From CAYMAX01 sp964388595 (GTDB taxonomy: Bacteria; Bacteroidota; Bacteroidia; Bacteroidales; UBA932): a DNA stretch of 17,712 nt. The notes under the pieces are model-generated. The model worked only from the letters and a program-made list of their open reading frames with translations, did not search any database and was not told the DNA's origin. The DNA lies in contig CAYMAX010000029.1 in the NCBI GenBank assembly GCA_964388595.1, forward strand, positions 1 to 17,712, given 5' to 3'. The position numbers were made by a program, and so were the translations under genes. Of this stretch, positions 1 through 8,178 are shown one piece after another (positions within the stretch are counted from its first letter, which is position 1; each line of letters opens with the position of its first letter).

Positions 1-1034
1 TGAAAGATTTGAGACTTATGCTTGACTATGTCGCCAAAAACTCTCGGGATTACACCACCAATTATGGCAATATATCCTCTCAAAGCATAGGTGCCATACA
101 GCGTTCTCTTCTCACATTAGAGTCTGAAGGGGCTGATAAATTTTTCGGAGAGCCTGCATTTAATATTTTCGACCTCATTCAGACTGAAGGGGGCAAAGGG
201 GTGATGAATGTTCTCGCTGCAGACAAATTGATGCTCAATCCCAAACTTTATTCTACTTTCCTCCTTTGGCTTCTTTCTGAACTCTATACCGAACTTCCCG
301 AAGTGGGCGACCTTCCCCTTCCCAAGTTCGTATTTTTCTTTGACGAGGCACACATGCTCTTCGAAGAGACACCAAAAGCACTCATAGACAAAATAGAACA
401 GGTAGTAAGACTTGTCCGTTCCAAAGGTGTAGGTGTCTATTTCATCACACAAAATCCCACAGACATTCCCGACTCGATACTGGGTCAGCTGGGCAACAGG
501 ATTCAGCATGCACTCAGAGCATTCTCACCCAAAGACCAGAAAGCAGTGCGGGCAGCAGCCCAGACATTCAGGACCAACCCCGCTTTCAAAACTGAAGATG
601 CCATAATGGAGCTTGCAACGGGTGAAGCACTTGTCTCTTTCCTTGATGAAAAAGGGTCTCCAAGTGTCGTACAGAGGGCTAAAATCATGTTTCCTTCAAG
701 CCATATCGGAGCCATCTCTCCCGACCAACGTGCCTCCATTATTCAACACTCTCGCCTTTTCGGTATCTATGACCGCTCGTTTGATCGTGAAAGTGCTTAT
801 GAAATCCTCAGCGAAAGAAATATCTCCGAGCAAAGAAAAAAGGAAGAAGAGAAGCAAATAATAGAGTCAGAGAAGCGCAACCGCGTCACCTACTCTGGCA
901 GCAACTATGCGCCTTCACGCTCTCATTCACGTCAATCCCCTATGGAGAAAGCTCTCGGTTCTGCAGCATCCAGCATAGGACGTTCTGTTGGCAACACATT
1001 GGTACGCAGTATTTTAGGTTCATTATTTAAATAA
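1..1034 (+). CDS. HerA-like ATPase, DUF853 family (C-terminal part, cut by left edge)
   Basis: The reading frame is open to the left edge (first full codon at 3), so this is the last 343 residues or so of a protein usually about 500 long; the Walker A loop lies upstream. What is seen: an LRLMLDYV segment matching the DUF853 core, a hydrophobic strand ending in the Walker B motif FFFDEAHMLF near 333-362, then ITQNPTDIPDSILGQLGNRI and HALRAFSPKDQKA, the conserved region after Walker B in this family. A charged stretch (RKKEEEKQ) and a basic Ser/Gly-rich tail ending SILGSLFK close the protein, also typical. DUF853 proteins are cytoplasmic P-loop ATPases related to the archaeal DNA translocase HerA; their substrate in bacteria is not settled, so DNA translocation is inference. 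The next gene starts 8 nt downstream, suggesting one transcript. Confidence 0.9.
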   Translation, partial: KDLRLMLDYVAKNSRDYTTNYGNISSQSIGAIQRSLLTLESEGADKFFGEPAFNIFDLIQTEGGKGVMNVLAADKLMLNPKLYSTFLLWLLSELYTELPEVGDLPLPKFVFFFDEAHMLFEETPKALIDKIEQVVRLVRSKGVGVYFITQNPTDIPDSILGQLGNRIQHALRAFSPKDQKAVRAAAQTFRTNPAFKTEDAIMELATGEALVSFLDEKGSPSVVQRAKIMFPSSHIGAISPDQRASIIQHSRLFGIYDRSFDRESAYEILSERNISEQRKKEEEKQIIESEKRNRVTYSGSNYAPSRSHSRQSPMEKALGSAASSIGRSVGNTLVRSILGSLFK

Positions 1035-1042
1035 TATTCTCC

Positions 1043-3919
1043 ATGCAGATATTCACTGATAAGGTATCCCGCATTCTATACTCCACAGATGCTTCAGCAT
1101 ACAAAGAATTGCCATCAGGCGTATGCTATCCACAAAATGTCGCAGACATAGAAGAACTTATCAGCTATGCCGGAAAAGAAAAGCTCTCCATAATACCGCG
1201 TACCGCCGGGACATCTCTCGCAGGTCAGGTGGTGGGACCGGGGGTGGTGGCAGATGTATCCAAGTACATGAATCGGATACTTGAGATCAATGCTCAGCAA
1301 AGATGGGTACGTCTTCAGCCGGGAGTGGTTCTTGACGAGCTCAACATGGCACTGGCTCCCTTTGGTCTGTTTTTCTCTCCCGAGACATCCACATCCAATC
1401 GTTGCTGCGTAGGAGGAATGACAGGCAACAATTCCTGCGGCACCCACTCTCTGGTATATGGCAGCGTACGAGACCATCTTTTGGAGGCAAAAGTGGTACT
1501 GTCAGATGGCAGCAAGGCTGTTTTCTCTAAAGAAAGAGCCGCCCAAATGTTGTCCCGAAAGGACCATTCAGACTCTCTTGAAGAGAAAATCTATGCCCAA
1601 CTCTTCGATTTCTCTCAAGACGAACTGCTCCAAAAAGAGATACAAAGCCAATTCCCCGATAGCACTCTGCGTCGTCGCAATTGCGGATATGCACTCGATC
1701 TTGTGCTGAAAGATTTCGACCTCTGCACCCTATTGGCAGGTTCGGAAGGCACACTCGCTTTTATTTATGAACTCACTCTCGGACTTGATACACTCCCCGG
1801 CAGAGAAAGGATGTTGCTTTGCGCTCATTGCGACTCTATCGCCAAGGTATTTTCAGCCAATCTCACTGCCCTTCATCACCACCCCTCTGCTGTAGAACTT
1901 ATTGATGATTATATCATAGAACTCAGCAAGGGCAATATCTCTCAAAACAAAAATCGATTTTTTATCGAGGGCGACCCAGCTGCAATACTTATTTCTGAAT
2001 TTGATGGGGACGATAGAGCCACCATCGATGCATCGGCCGATCTGCTCGAGAAAGAGTTGATGGCAAGCGGAGATGTATACTGCTGCACCCGTGTGTATGG
2101 ACCCGACATCTCCAAAGTGTGGGATTTTCGTAAAGCAAGCCTCGGGCTTTTGTCAGGAATGAAGGGTGACAGCAAGCCTGTCCCGGTCATTGAAGATACA
2201 GCAGTCTCTCCTGAAAGGTTTTCCGAATATTACCTAGACATCAAGAAAATGCTTGACGAATTGGGACTTAAATGCGTCTTCTACGGACATATCGGTACAG
2301 GAGAACTCCATTTGAGACCCATCCTCAACGTTAAAGAGCCCAAAGACCGCGAACTGTTTCACACTGTGGCACTTAAGACTGCCGAGATAGTCAAGAGACA
2401 TAAAGGCTCCCTGAGTGGTGAACACGGAGACGGAAGACTTAGGGGAGAGTTTATCCCCCTTATGTATGGGGATGTGCTCTATCATAAATTTTGTGAACTG
2501 AAGCAGCTTTGGGACCCGGAAGGGATATTCAATCCGGGGAAAATAGTAAACACCCCAGTGATGAACGAAAGCCTCAGATATGATCTCTGTCAGAAATATC
2601 CCGACATCAAGACCTATTTCCATTTCGAATCATCCAAGGGACTATTTTGTGCCATAGAGCAGTGCAATGGCTCTGCCGATTGCCGTCATTCCAATAAAAT
2701 AGCGGGGACGATGTGTCCAAGCTACAGGGTGGGAATGGAAGAGAAATACTCCACGCGTGCAAGAGCCAATATTTTAAGAGAGTTGCTCACACACCCCTCC
2801 GACTTCAAGAAACCTTTCGACAGCCCTGAAATCTACAATATCCTCGAATACTGCCTTTCCTGTAAAGGATGTAAAAGTGAATGTCCATCCAATGTGGATA
2901 TGACTCGATTCAAAGCAGAATTTCTCCAACATTATTATGATATTCACGGAGTGCCATTGAGAACGATGATGGTGGCCAATGTCTCTTCTTTCATGAGATT
3001 GGGCTCTTTGGTCCCCCATCTCTACAATTTCTTCGCATCCTGGTCTTTTTCCTCTCGAATCATCAAGAAAATAATCTCATTCGCACCGCAGAGAAGTATT
3101 CCTACTCTCGGACAGGACGCAGGAAGGAAATTTATCAGAAAAGTCAATGGAGCTTCTCCCTCCGGAGATAAAATGGTTTACCTTTTTGCAGACGAATTTA
3201 CTACTGCTCAAGACACTCAGGTAGGAAAAGATTTCGTATCTCTCCTCAACAAATTGGGCTACAGAGTAGTCATCCCACGCCATTTCGAAAGCGGAAGGGC
3301 AGCCATCTCCAAGGGAATGGTCAAGAGGGCCCGTCACCTTGCTATCGACAATGTAAAAGCCTTGAAAGATATTATCACAGAAGATACTCCGTTGGTGGGT
3401 ATTGAACCATCTGCCATCCTTTCATTCAGGGATGAATATCCCGATCTGGTCCCTGAAGAAATGAAGAAGGATGCATTGTCTTTGGCTGCCAATTCTCTTC
3501 TATATGACGAATTCATAGTCAGGGAGATGAAACGGGGGCACATATCTTCTGACTCTTTCTCAGACTCAGAGGCAGAGATCTACCTTCATGGCCATTGCCA
3601 TCAGAAATCTCTCATAGGTATCGAGGCTTCTGCCCAAATGCTCTCCCTGCCCAAACATTATAGAATCCATATTATCCCATCTGGATGTTGCGGTATGGCA
3701 GGTTCATTCGGATACGAGAAGGAACATTATGATTTTTCTATGGCTGTCGGCGAACTGACACTATTCCCTGCTGTCAGACAAGCCGCAGGTCACTCTCCTT
3801 CAGAGAAGACAAATGTGATAGTCTGCGCACCGGGGACTTCATGTCGTCAACAGATATTTGACGGCACAGGGGTAATTGCACTCCACCCTGTCCAGGCTCT
3901 TCTTAAGGCATGTAAATAG
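1043..3919 (+). CDS. YdiJ-like FAD-linked oxidase / Fe-S oxidoreductase
   Basis: A 958-residue soluble flavo-iron-sulfur dehydrogenase. Residues about 25-160 are an FAD_binding_4 (PCMH) domain with RTAGTSLAGQ and GGMTGNNSCGTHSLVYGSVRD. Residues about 240-510 form the FAD-oxidase C domain with GHIGTGELH (H416 and H423) and SGEHGDGR (around E460). An Fe-S module follows: C536, C541, C547 and C558 of the CNGSADCR...MCPSYR segment, then CLSCKGCKSEC (C604, C607, C610, C614). The end is a GlpC/LldE-like module with HGHCHQKSLIG (C852) and SGCCGMAG (C882, C883). The first CCG-type repeat has lost its cysteines (PRHFESGRA), as I recall for E. coli YdiJ, which is of similar length. Such enzymes oxidise 2-hydroxyacids (D-lactate, D-2-hydroxyglutarate) and pass electrons on through the clusters; YdiJ has been linked to D-2-hydroxyglutarate. 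The exact substrate cannot be read from sequence. The ATG gives the expected N-terminus (LYSTDASAY). It ends 1 nt before a convergent gene. Confidence 0.9.
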   Translation: MQIFTDKVSRILYSTDASAYKELPSGVCYPQNVADIEELISYAGKEKLSIIPRTAGTSLAGQVVGPGVVADVSKYMNRILEINAQQRWVRLQPGVVLDELNMALAPFGLFFSPETSTSNRCCVGGMTGNNSCGTHSLVYGSVRDHLLEAKVVLSDGSKAVFSKERAAQMLSRKDHSDSLEEKIYAQLFDFSQDELLQKEIQSQFPDSTLRRRNCGYALDLVLKDFDLCTLLAGSEGTLAFIYELTLGLDTLPGRERMLLCAHCDSIAKVFSANLTALHHHPSAVELIDDYIIELSKGNISQNKNRFFIEGDPAAILISEFDGDDRATIDASADLLEKELMASGDVYCCTRVYGPDISKVWDFRKASLGLLSGMKGDSKPVPVIEDTAVSPERFSEYYLDIKKMLDELGLKCVFYGHIGTGELHLRPILNVKEPKDRELFHTVALKTAEIVKRHKGSLSGEHGDGRLRGEFIPLMYGDVLYHKFCELKQLWDPEGIFNPGKIVNTPVMNESLRYDLCQKYPDIKTYFHFESSKGLFCAIEQCNGSADCRHSNKIAGTMCPSYRVGMEEKYSTRARANILRELLTHPSDFKKPFDSPEIYNILEYCLSCKGCKSECPSNVDMTRFKAEFLQHYYDIHGVPLRTMMVANVSSFMRLGSLVPHLYNFFASWSFSSRIIKKIISFAPQRSIPTLGQDAGRKFIRKVNGASPSGDKMVYLFADEFTTAQDTQVGKDFVSLLNKLGYRVVIPRHFESGRAAISKGMVKRARHLAIDNVKALKDIITEDTPLVGIEPSAILSFRDEYPDLVPEEMKKDALSLAANSLLYDEFIVREMKRGHISSDSFSDSEAEIYLHGHCHQKSLIGIEASAQMLSLPKHYRIHIIPSGCCGMAGSFGYEKEHYDFSMAVGELTLFPAVRQAAGHSPSEKTNVIVCAPGTSCRQQIFDGTGVIALHPVQALLKACK

Positions 3920-3920
3920 G

Positions 3921-4799
3921 TTATTCTTCCTCCTCTTCCTCATTGTACCTTTCAAAATGTTCTTCAGGAAAGAAGGAGATAGCTTTAATGACAAGTGACA
4001 CCTTATCCCAATCTCTCAAAGAAGAATAGATAATGTGAAGATATTCGAGATACATGGTGATAAGTACACTCGTATCTCTGACTTCGAGTTTTAAATTATT
4101 GACATCCAAGTCGTCTGACTTACACATCTTTAGGAAATCATCCTGATGAACTATCTTTCCTTGAAGGGACAGATTGATATAGAAAAGAGGTTTGCCATTT
4201 TCAATATAGGATGGTATAATTCCTCCTGTGTAAAAGACAGGATAAATATTCATCCCGGTATAAAGGGCCACCATGAAATATGTGATAAGAATAGGTACGT
4301 AATCTCCATATCCACTATCAAGAACACAAACTATCAGGGATGTGATCTCTTCTGGATCAGGATTTCTGGATTGACTTATATCGAATCTTGAAAAAAAGAG
4401 CACATTAAAAAGTTCTACCTTTTCGACTGAAGTTTTCTCTTCTGCTATCTCACTAGAAATAATTGATGATATTTTTTGCAGGAAATCATTGAAACCATCG
4501 CAATCAATATCCGTTATTATCAGTTTATTGATCAGCAGAATACTTTTTATAAAATCTGGGTATTCAAGACTGCCTTCCCGCTCCAGGGCCTTCAATGTGA
4601 ACTCACGGGATAAATAAGCGATTTTTTCTGCAATATCCTTACGTTTTGATATTGACTTTTCCTCGTTCATTATCTCGGAAAGGTCAGAAAGTACAGAAGC
4701 ACCACGCTCCATCATTCTTTCGTTAATTCCGTTTACTACCGATTCATCTCTGTCCTCCAGAAGGGATACAATAGATAATAATTCAGAATCGACACTCAT
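3921..4799 (-). CDS. Divergent SirB1/transglutaminase-like family protein
   Basis: A 292-residue protein with no signal peptide. I recognise it weakly as the Bacteroidota branch of the SirB1-type transglutaminase-like family. The N-terminus (LLSIVSLLEDRDESVVNGI, then an RGASVL segment) fits the repeat-like opening of that branch. Residues 129-215 follow the core order: LFNVLFF, DPEE, VLDSGYGDYVPILITY, MNIYPV, then FYINLSLQGKIV. Key signatures are changed: the usual leucine-serine after GxP is PILITY, the usual histidine-phenylalanine before the next strand is GGII (192-195), and the usual N-P-F is NLS (209-211). The C-terminus ends in six glutamates. Base composition is lower in GC than the neighbours. 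Enzymatic activity is doubtful and no substrate can be proposed. It begins 4 nt after udp ends on the same strand, so co-transcription is likely. The family call is a motif-order match only. Confidence 0.6.
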   Translation of the reverse strand: MSVDSELLSIVSLLEDRDESVVNGINERMMERGASVLSDLSEIMNEEKSISKRKDIAEKIAYLSREFTLKALEREGSLEYPDFIKSILLINKLIITDIDCDGFNDFLQKISSIISSEIAEEKTSVEKVELFNVLFFSRFDISQSRNPDPEEITSLIVCVLDSGYGDYVPILITYFMVALYTGMNIYPVFYTGGIIPSYIENGKPLFYINLSLQGKIVHQDDFLKMCKSDDLDVNNLKLEVRDTSVLITMYLEYLHIIYSSLRDWDKVSLVIKAISFFPEEHFERYNEEEEEE

Positions 4800-4803
4800 T
4801 TTA

Positions 4804-5676
4804 TCAAACAGTAAGTCTGTCCAGAGACATTTTAACGAGTTTATTCATCAAGGGAGGATAATTGGAATTACTCTCCCCGATATGCCTGTTGGCGATTATC
4901 AGGCAGACAGTAGCTCCATCGTGCCCGAAATGGGCACACATGCCGGCAAGTGCGGAACTCTCCATCTCAAAATTGGTGATTTTAAACCCGTCACAGCGGA
5001 ACTTCTCAAGATCTTCCATAAGATGGGGAAGGGCCAAGCCGAGGCGCAAAATCCTGCATTGCGGACCATAAAATCCTGAAGCCGAGATGGTCATCCCTTT
5101 CACGGTATCTTTTTCAAAAAGTGAGATGAGTCTGTCGCTGGCTTTGACAAAATATGGTATCGGAAGATGTTTGTCCCACCTTACCTGCTCCAAGAAGGCT
5201 TCTTCAAGCTTCTTATCGGCCACTTGCTCCCTGTCGGCATACCAGTTTATCAGACCATCAAAGCCTACTGAGACATGAGAAAATACATAACTTCCCAATG
5301 GGATATCAGGCTGGATGGCTCCGGAGGTGCCGATACGAAGTATAGTGAGATGCTTCAAATTCTTTTTGATGGTGCGGGTGGCAAAATCGATATTGGCCAA
5401 AGCATCCAGCTCGGTCATAACTATATCGAGATTATCACACCCTATGCCTGTGGAAATGACAGATATTCTTTTGCCGTGATATTTACCTGTGATGGTATGA
5501 AATTCACGTGAGGACTTCTCTACTTCGCGCGATTCAAAAAAAGATGCAACCAATTCTACACGACCCGGGTCCCCTACCAATATGATGTTGTCAGCCAACT
5601 CTTCCGGTCTGAGATGAAGATGAAATATCGAACCGTCACTGTTGATTATTAATTCTGATGATGCTATTGCTCCCAT
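4804..5676 (-). CDS. udp: Uridine phosphorylase (nucleoside phosphorylase, PNP_UDP_1 family)
   Basis: A 290-residue cytoplasmic enzyme of the PNP/UDP family, which splits a nucleoside with phosphate into base and ribose-1-phosphate. Seen: VGDPGRV (34-40) forms the first phosphate-binding loop; STGIGCDN (75-82); LRIGTSGAI with the phosphate-contacting Arg at 114; NFEMES (235-240), the ribose-binding Glu-Met-Glu; and FYGPQCR (202-208). The last places Gln206 and Arg208 like the Gln-x-Arg pair that reads uracil in E. coli Udp, so uridine rather than purine specificity is inferred. It is longer than E. coli Udp (253 residues), as in Bacteroidota homologues. The start is supported by the family N-terminus (SELIINSDGSIFHLHL), an AAGGAG 2 nt upstream, and a -7 box at 5696-5703. 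It is the first gene of a two-gene unit with the 3921-4799 gene; role: pyrimidine salvage. Confidence 0.9.
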   Translation of the reverse strand: MGAIASSELIINSDGSIFHLHLRPEELADNIILVGDPGRVELVASFFESREVEKSSREFHTITGKYHGKRISVISTGIGCDNLDIVMTELDALANIDFATRTIKKNLKHLTILRIGTSGAIQPDIPLGSYVFSHVSVGFDGLINWYADREQVADKKLEEAFLEQVRWDKHLPIPYFVKASDRLISLFEKDTVKGMTISASGFYGPQCRILRLGLALPHLMEDLEKFRCDGFKITNFEMESSALAGMCAHFGHDGATVCLIIANRHIGESNSNYPPLMNKLVKMSLDRLTV

Positions 5677-5678
5677 AT

Positions 5679-5684
5679 CTCCTT
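5679..5684 (-). promoter_or_regulatory. Shine-Dalgarno-like AAGGAG before udp
   Basis: On the minus strand AAGGAG ends 2 nt before the udp ATG, closer than the usual 5-9 nt. Strong Shine-Dalgarno sequences are uncommon in Bacteroidota, where A-rich leaders are the rule, and I see none as good before the other genes here. It may help ribosome binding or may be incidental purine richness. Confidence 0.4.
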
Positions 5685-5695
5685 AAATTAAAACC

Positions 5696-5703
5696 CAAAT
5701 TTA
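5696..5703 (-). promoter_or_regulatory. Predicted -7 box for udp operon
   Basis: The minus strand reads TAAATTTG, a full match to the Bacteroidota vegetative -7 consensus TAnnTTTG. Transcription would start near 5690, giving a leader of about 14 nt before the udp ATG at 5676. No clear TTTG -33 box lies at the expected spacing, so the call rests on the -7 box and its position. Confidence 0.5.
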
Positions 5704-5715
5704 GAAAAATAATTC

Positions 5716-5723
5716 TACTTTTG
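5716..5723 (+). promoter_or_regulatory. Predicted -7 box for DUF4293 gene
   Basis: TACTTTTG matches the Bacteroidota -7 consensus TAnnTTTG exactly. Start of transcription would fall near 5729, about 15 nt before the ATG at 5745. The place of its -33 element (about 5693) overlaps the udp -7 box on the other strand; no TTTG is seen there. Its location argues against the longer reading frame that starts at 5658. Confidence 0.5.
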
Positions 5724-5744
5724 CCCCTAATAAACACAAAAGAT

Positions 5745-6161
5745 ATGCTTCAAAGAATTCAGACATTGTTTTTATTGGCAGCAGCCGGCTTGATGATTTC
5801 GATGATTTTCACCCCTATGTATCACACTGTCAACAACGAAACTCTGATGTACTACAAAGATTATACTTCGATAGTACTGATTCTCGTTTCCTGTGTAGTC
5901 TGTATTACTACTATCTGTTATTTCAAAAAAAGGGTATTGCAAATCAGATTGTGCAATCTCAACACATTGATCCTCATAGGATTTCAAATCTTTTTGGCAG
6001 TCAAGTTTTTCACTCGCGAGCCAAATACGGTGTTCTCCGTCACTGCTGTCTTTCCCATTGTAGCAGCCATTCTCACTTTCATTGCCATGCGCTACATCGC
6101 CCGAGATGAAGCGATGGTTATCTCGGCCTCAAGGCTCAGGTCTGATAAAAAGAAAAAATAA
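5745..6161 (+). CDS. DUF4293 family integral membrane protein
   Basis: A 138-residue inner-membrane protein of unknown function. It opens with MLQRIQTLFLL, the hallmark start of DUF4293, and has four hydrophobic segments at about 6-24, 41-60, 72-90 and 97-118. It ends with RDEAMVISASRLR and a lysine-rich tail, matching the family's conserved C-terminal DE...RLR signature. DUF4293 is, to my knowledge, restricted to Bacteroidota. The frame is open further upstream, to a possible start at 5658, but that would add a segment unlike the family and overlap both the udp start and the predicted promoter at 5716-5723; I therefore use 5745. The stop lies 4 nt from the end of the convergent TPR gene. No function is proposed. 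Confidence 0.88.
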   Translation: MLQRIQTLFLLAAAGLMISMIFTPMYHTVNNETLMYYKDYTSIVLILVSCVVCITTICYFKKRVLQIRLCNLNTLILIGFQIFLAVKFFTREPNTVFSVTAVFPIVAAILTFIAMRYIARDEAMVISASRLRSDKKKK

Positions 6162-6165
6162 ACTC

Positions 6166-8178
6166 TTAGTTTTCTGCCTTACAATATTTCTTGATAACGC
6201 TGTAGGCATCTGAAATGCCAAGCTCCCCTGCTTTGCTTAAGTCTATGCACCCCTTCTCTTTGTCTTTGAGATATATGAGCACGAGACCTCGGTTGTAGTA
6301 GGCTTCTCCGATGTTGGGATAGAGTTTGATAGCTTGAGAATATTGAACAATAGCCTCAGGAAGGTCATTGGAGAGGCAGTAAAGATTACCAAGATTGTAG
6401 TAAGAGTATGGGAACGAAGGGTCGAGATTGACGGCCTTCTTCATATCGTGTATGGCAGCAGTATAATCATAACTGCGAGAGCTCTTATCCTGAACACGTG
6501 CACGTGTGGTACCGGCATTGTCGAGAGTCAGTACCTGAACATTATTCTCGATGGAAGAGATGAAATCTATCATTTCTGACTGTAACACTCCCCTGTTGAT
6601 ATAATAGAACATCTGATTGGGGTCTATGGAGATGGCGTCAGAATAGCAAGCAAGTGCAGTATTGAATTGTTTGTTTTCCGATTCGAGAACAGCTTTGGCA
6701 AAGTATTTCTTATCGTCTCTGTTGACTTTCAAATCCTTGTTGAGTACATCTATCACCCTGCTGTTATCAGCGGCAGCGGGAATGTTGTCCCGAGCGGAGA
6801 GTTCAACTTTCACAGGGACTGAGGCCACAAATTTATCCAACTTCGCATTTTCATATTTTCTGAGAAGTGCCGCAGGAGCAGAGGGGCTATCGTCAGATAA
6901 GGATGGGACAAAGCGGAATAGAGGTTTGAGCCTGATATCGATGCTCCTGTTCTGCAACAATTCATCGTTGAAGTTGGTCTTTGCAAAGTCAGCATCGAGG
7001 GCGAGGAGACGGTCGTATTTCTTGGTAGTGTCAGAGAACATCCCCTTCTTAGTGCTGTCTGCGCTCGCCATTTGGTAGATTTTAACCTTTTGCTGTGCAA
7101 TATTGTAATCCTGCTGTGCAGAATTGAATTGTCCCAATTTGTTCTTCACATAAGAACGGTTCATATAAGCATTTGCAAAATCGGGATAAAGGTTGATAGC
7201 CTGCGAATAATCATCCATGGCATCCCTGTAACGCCCCAATTCGAGAAAAACGGCAGCACGGTTGAAGTATGCAAGCACATTGTTGGGGTTGATGTTTATG
7301 ACGCGGTCATAGTCGTCCAATGCATTGTTGTAGTCTCCTATCTGTGCACGGATGAGAGCTCTGTTGTAGAGAGTAAGGGCATTCCCAGGCTCTATTGAGA
7401 GCACTTTGTTAAGGTCGGAGAGCGAACCATAGATATCTTTATTGTCATATCTCAAAAGTGCTCTGTTGAAATATGCAAAAGTATTGGTGGTATCGAGGTG
7501 AACAGCCATATCAAGGTCCGAAATGGCGAGGTTTGTGTTATGCTGCAGCTGATAGATACGGGAACGGCGAACATATCCCTCAGACTCAAATTTATTGAGA
7601 GTAATGGCTTTGTTGTAGTCATTTAGAGCTTTGACGGTGTCACCAATGAAAAGATAGGAAGCACCCCTGTTGAGATAGGCATCAGCTTCCCTCGGCTCGG
7701 CCCTGATAAATCTATTGAAATCATCTATCGCCTTGTCGAACTGCTGAGAGAGAAAATAGGTGACACCCCTGCTGAAATAGAGTCCTGTGTAGCTCGGCCG
7801 CAAATCCACTGCCTCCTCCAAGTCCTTAAGGGCCAGGTCATATTTGCCTATGCGGCTCAGGGCGATGGCACGATAGTGATAAGCGGGAGTATAAATGGGA
7901 TTGAGGGTGATGGTGGCATCAAAATCGAGCTGAGCACCGACAAAATCACCAAGATTGTATTTGGCAATGCCTCTGAAAAAATAGGCTTCGTACTGTGAAT
8001 CATCCAGACGAAGCATAATATTGAAATTATCTATGGCATTGGCATATTTCCCCTCTATGAGAGATTGACGTCCCCTATAGAAAAACTGATTGATATCATA
8101 CTGAGCACTTGCAGATGTAAATGTCAGTATAAGGACGATGAACGCAACTAATCTATTTCTTCTCTTTAAACACATCAT
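6166..8178 (-). CDS. Secreted tetratricopeptide-repeat (TPR) protein
   Basis: A 670-residue exported scaffold-like protein. An N-terminal signal peptide is visible: basic KRRNR, a hydrophobic stretch to about residue 20, and Ala-Ser-Ala before Gln26 as a likely signal peptidase I site; there is no lipobox. Residues about 27-370 carry around ten consecutive 34-residue TPR units with the usual W/Y-G-A-Y-A-P spacing (for example AYFNRAAVFLELGRYRDAM). A non-TPR linker rich in Asp, Ser and Lys covers about 375-480, then some five more units, the middle ones irregular, run to the end (GCIDLSKAGELG, typical of Bacteroidota TPR proteins). TPR arrays bind proteins; no enzymatic domain is present. ATG-ATG at 8178/8175 overlaps the last 26 or 23 nt of mtgA, so coupling with mtgA is likely and a periplasmic, envelope-related role is a reasonable inference. 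Confidence 0.9.
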   Translation of the reverse strand: MMCLKRRNRLVAFIVLILTFTSASAQYDINQFFYRGRQSLIEGKYANAIDNFNIMLRLDDSQYEAYFFRGIAKYNLGDFVGAQLDFDATITLNPIYTPAYHYRAIALSRIGKYDLALKDLEEAVDLRPSYTGLYFSRGVTYFLSQQFDKAIDDFNRFIRAEPREADAYLNRGASYLFIGDTVKALNDYNKAITLNKFESEGYVRRSRIYQLQHNTNLAISDLDMAVHLDTTNTFAYFNRALLRYDNKDIYGSLSDLNKVLSIEPGNALTLYNRALIRAQIGDYNNALDDYDRVININPNNVLAYFNRAAVFLELGRYRDAMDDYSQAINLYPDFANAYMNRSYVKNKLGQFNSAQQDYNIAQQKVKIYQMASADSTKKGMFSDTTKKYDRLLALDADFAKTNFNDELLQNRSIDIRLKPLFRFVPSLSDDSPSAPAALLRKYENAKLDKFVASVPVKVELSARDNIPAAADNSRVIDVLNKDLKVNRDDKKYFAKAVLESENKQFNTALACYSDAISIDPNQMFYYINRGVLQSEMIDFISSIENNVQVLTLDNAGTTRARVQDKSSRSYDYTAAIHDMKKAVNLDPSFPYSYYNLGNLYCLSNDLPEAIVQYSQAIKLYPNIGEAYYNRGLVLIYLKDKEKGCIDLSKAGELGISDAYSVIKKYCKAEN

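Noticed and set aside
117..509. 130-codon minus-strand frame inside the DUF853 gene
   Set aside because: Antisense to clear conserved motifs, no recognisable domain.
5658..5744. Upstream ATG extension of the DUF4293 gene
   Set aside because: It would overlap the udp start and run through the predicted promoter; the family start MLQRIQT is at 5745.
6662..7078. 138-codon plus-strand frame inside the TPR gene
   Set aside because: Hydrophobic Ser/Leu-rich translation expected from the antisense of the TPR linker; no leader or promoter.
6166..8178. Tandem DNA repeats in the TPR gene
   Set aside because: The periodicity is at protein level (34-residue units); I saw no near-identical DNA repeats or CRISPR-like spacing.
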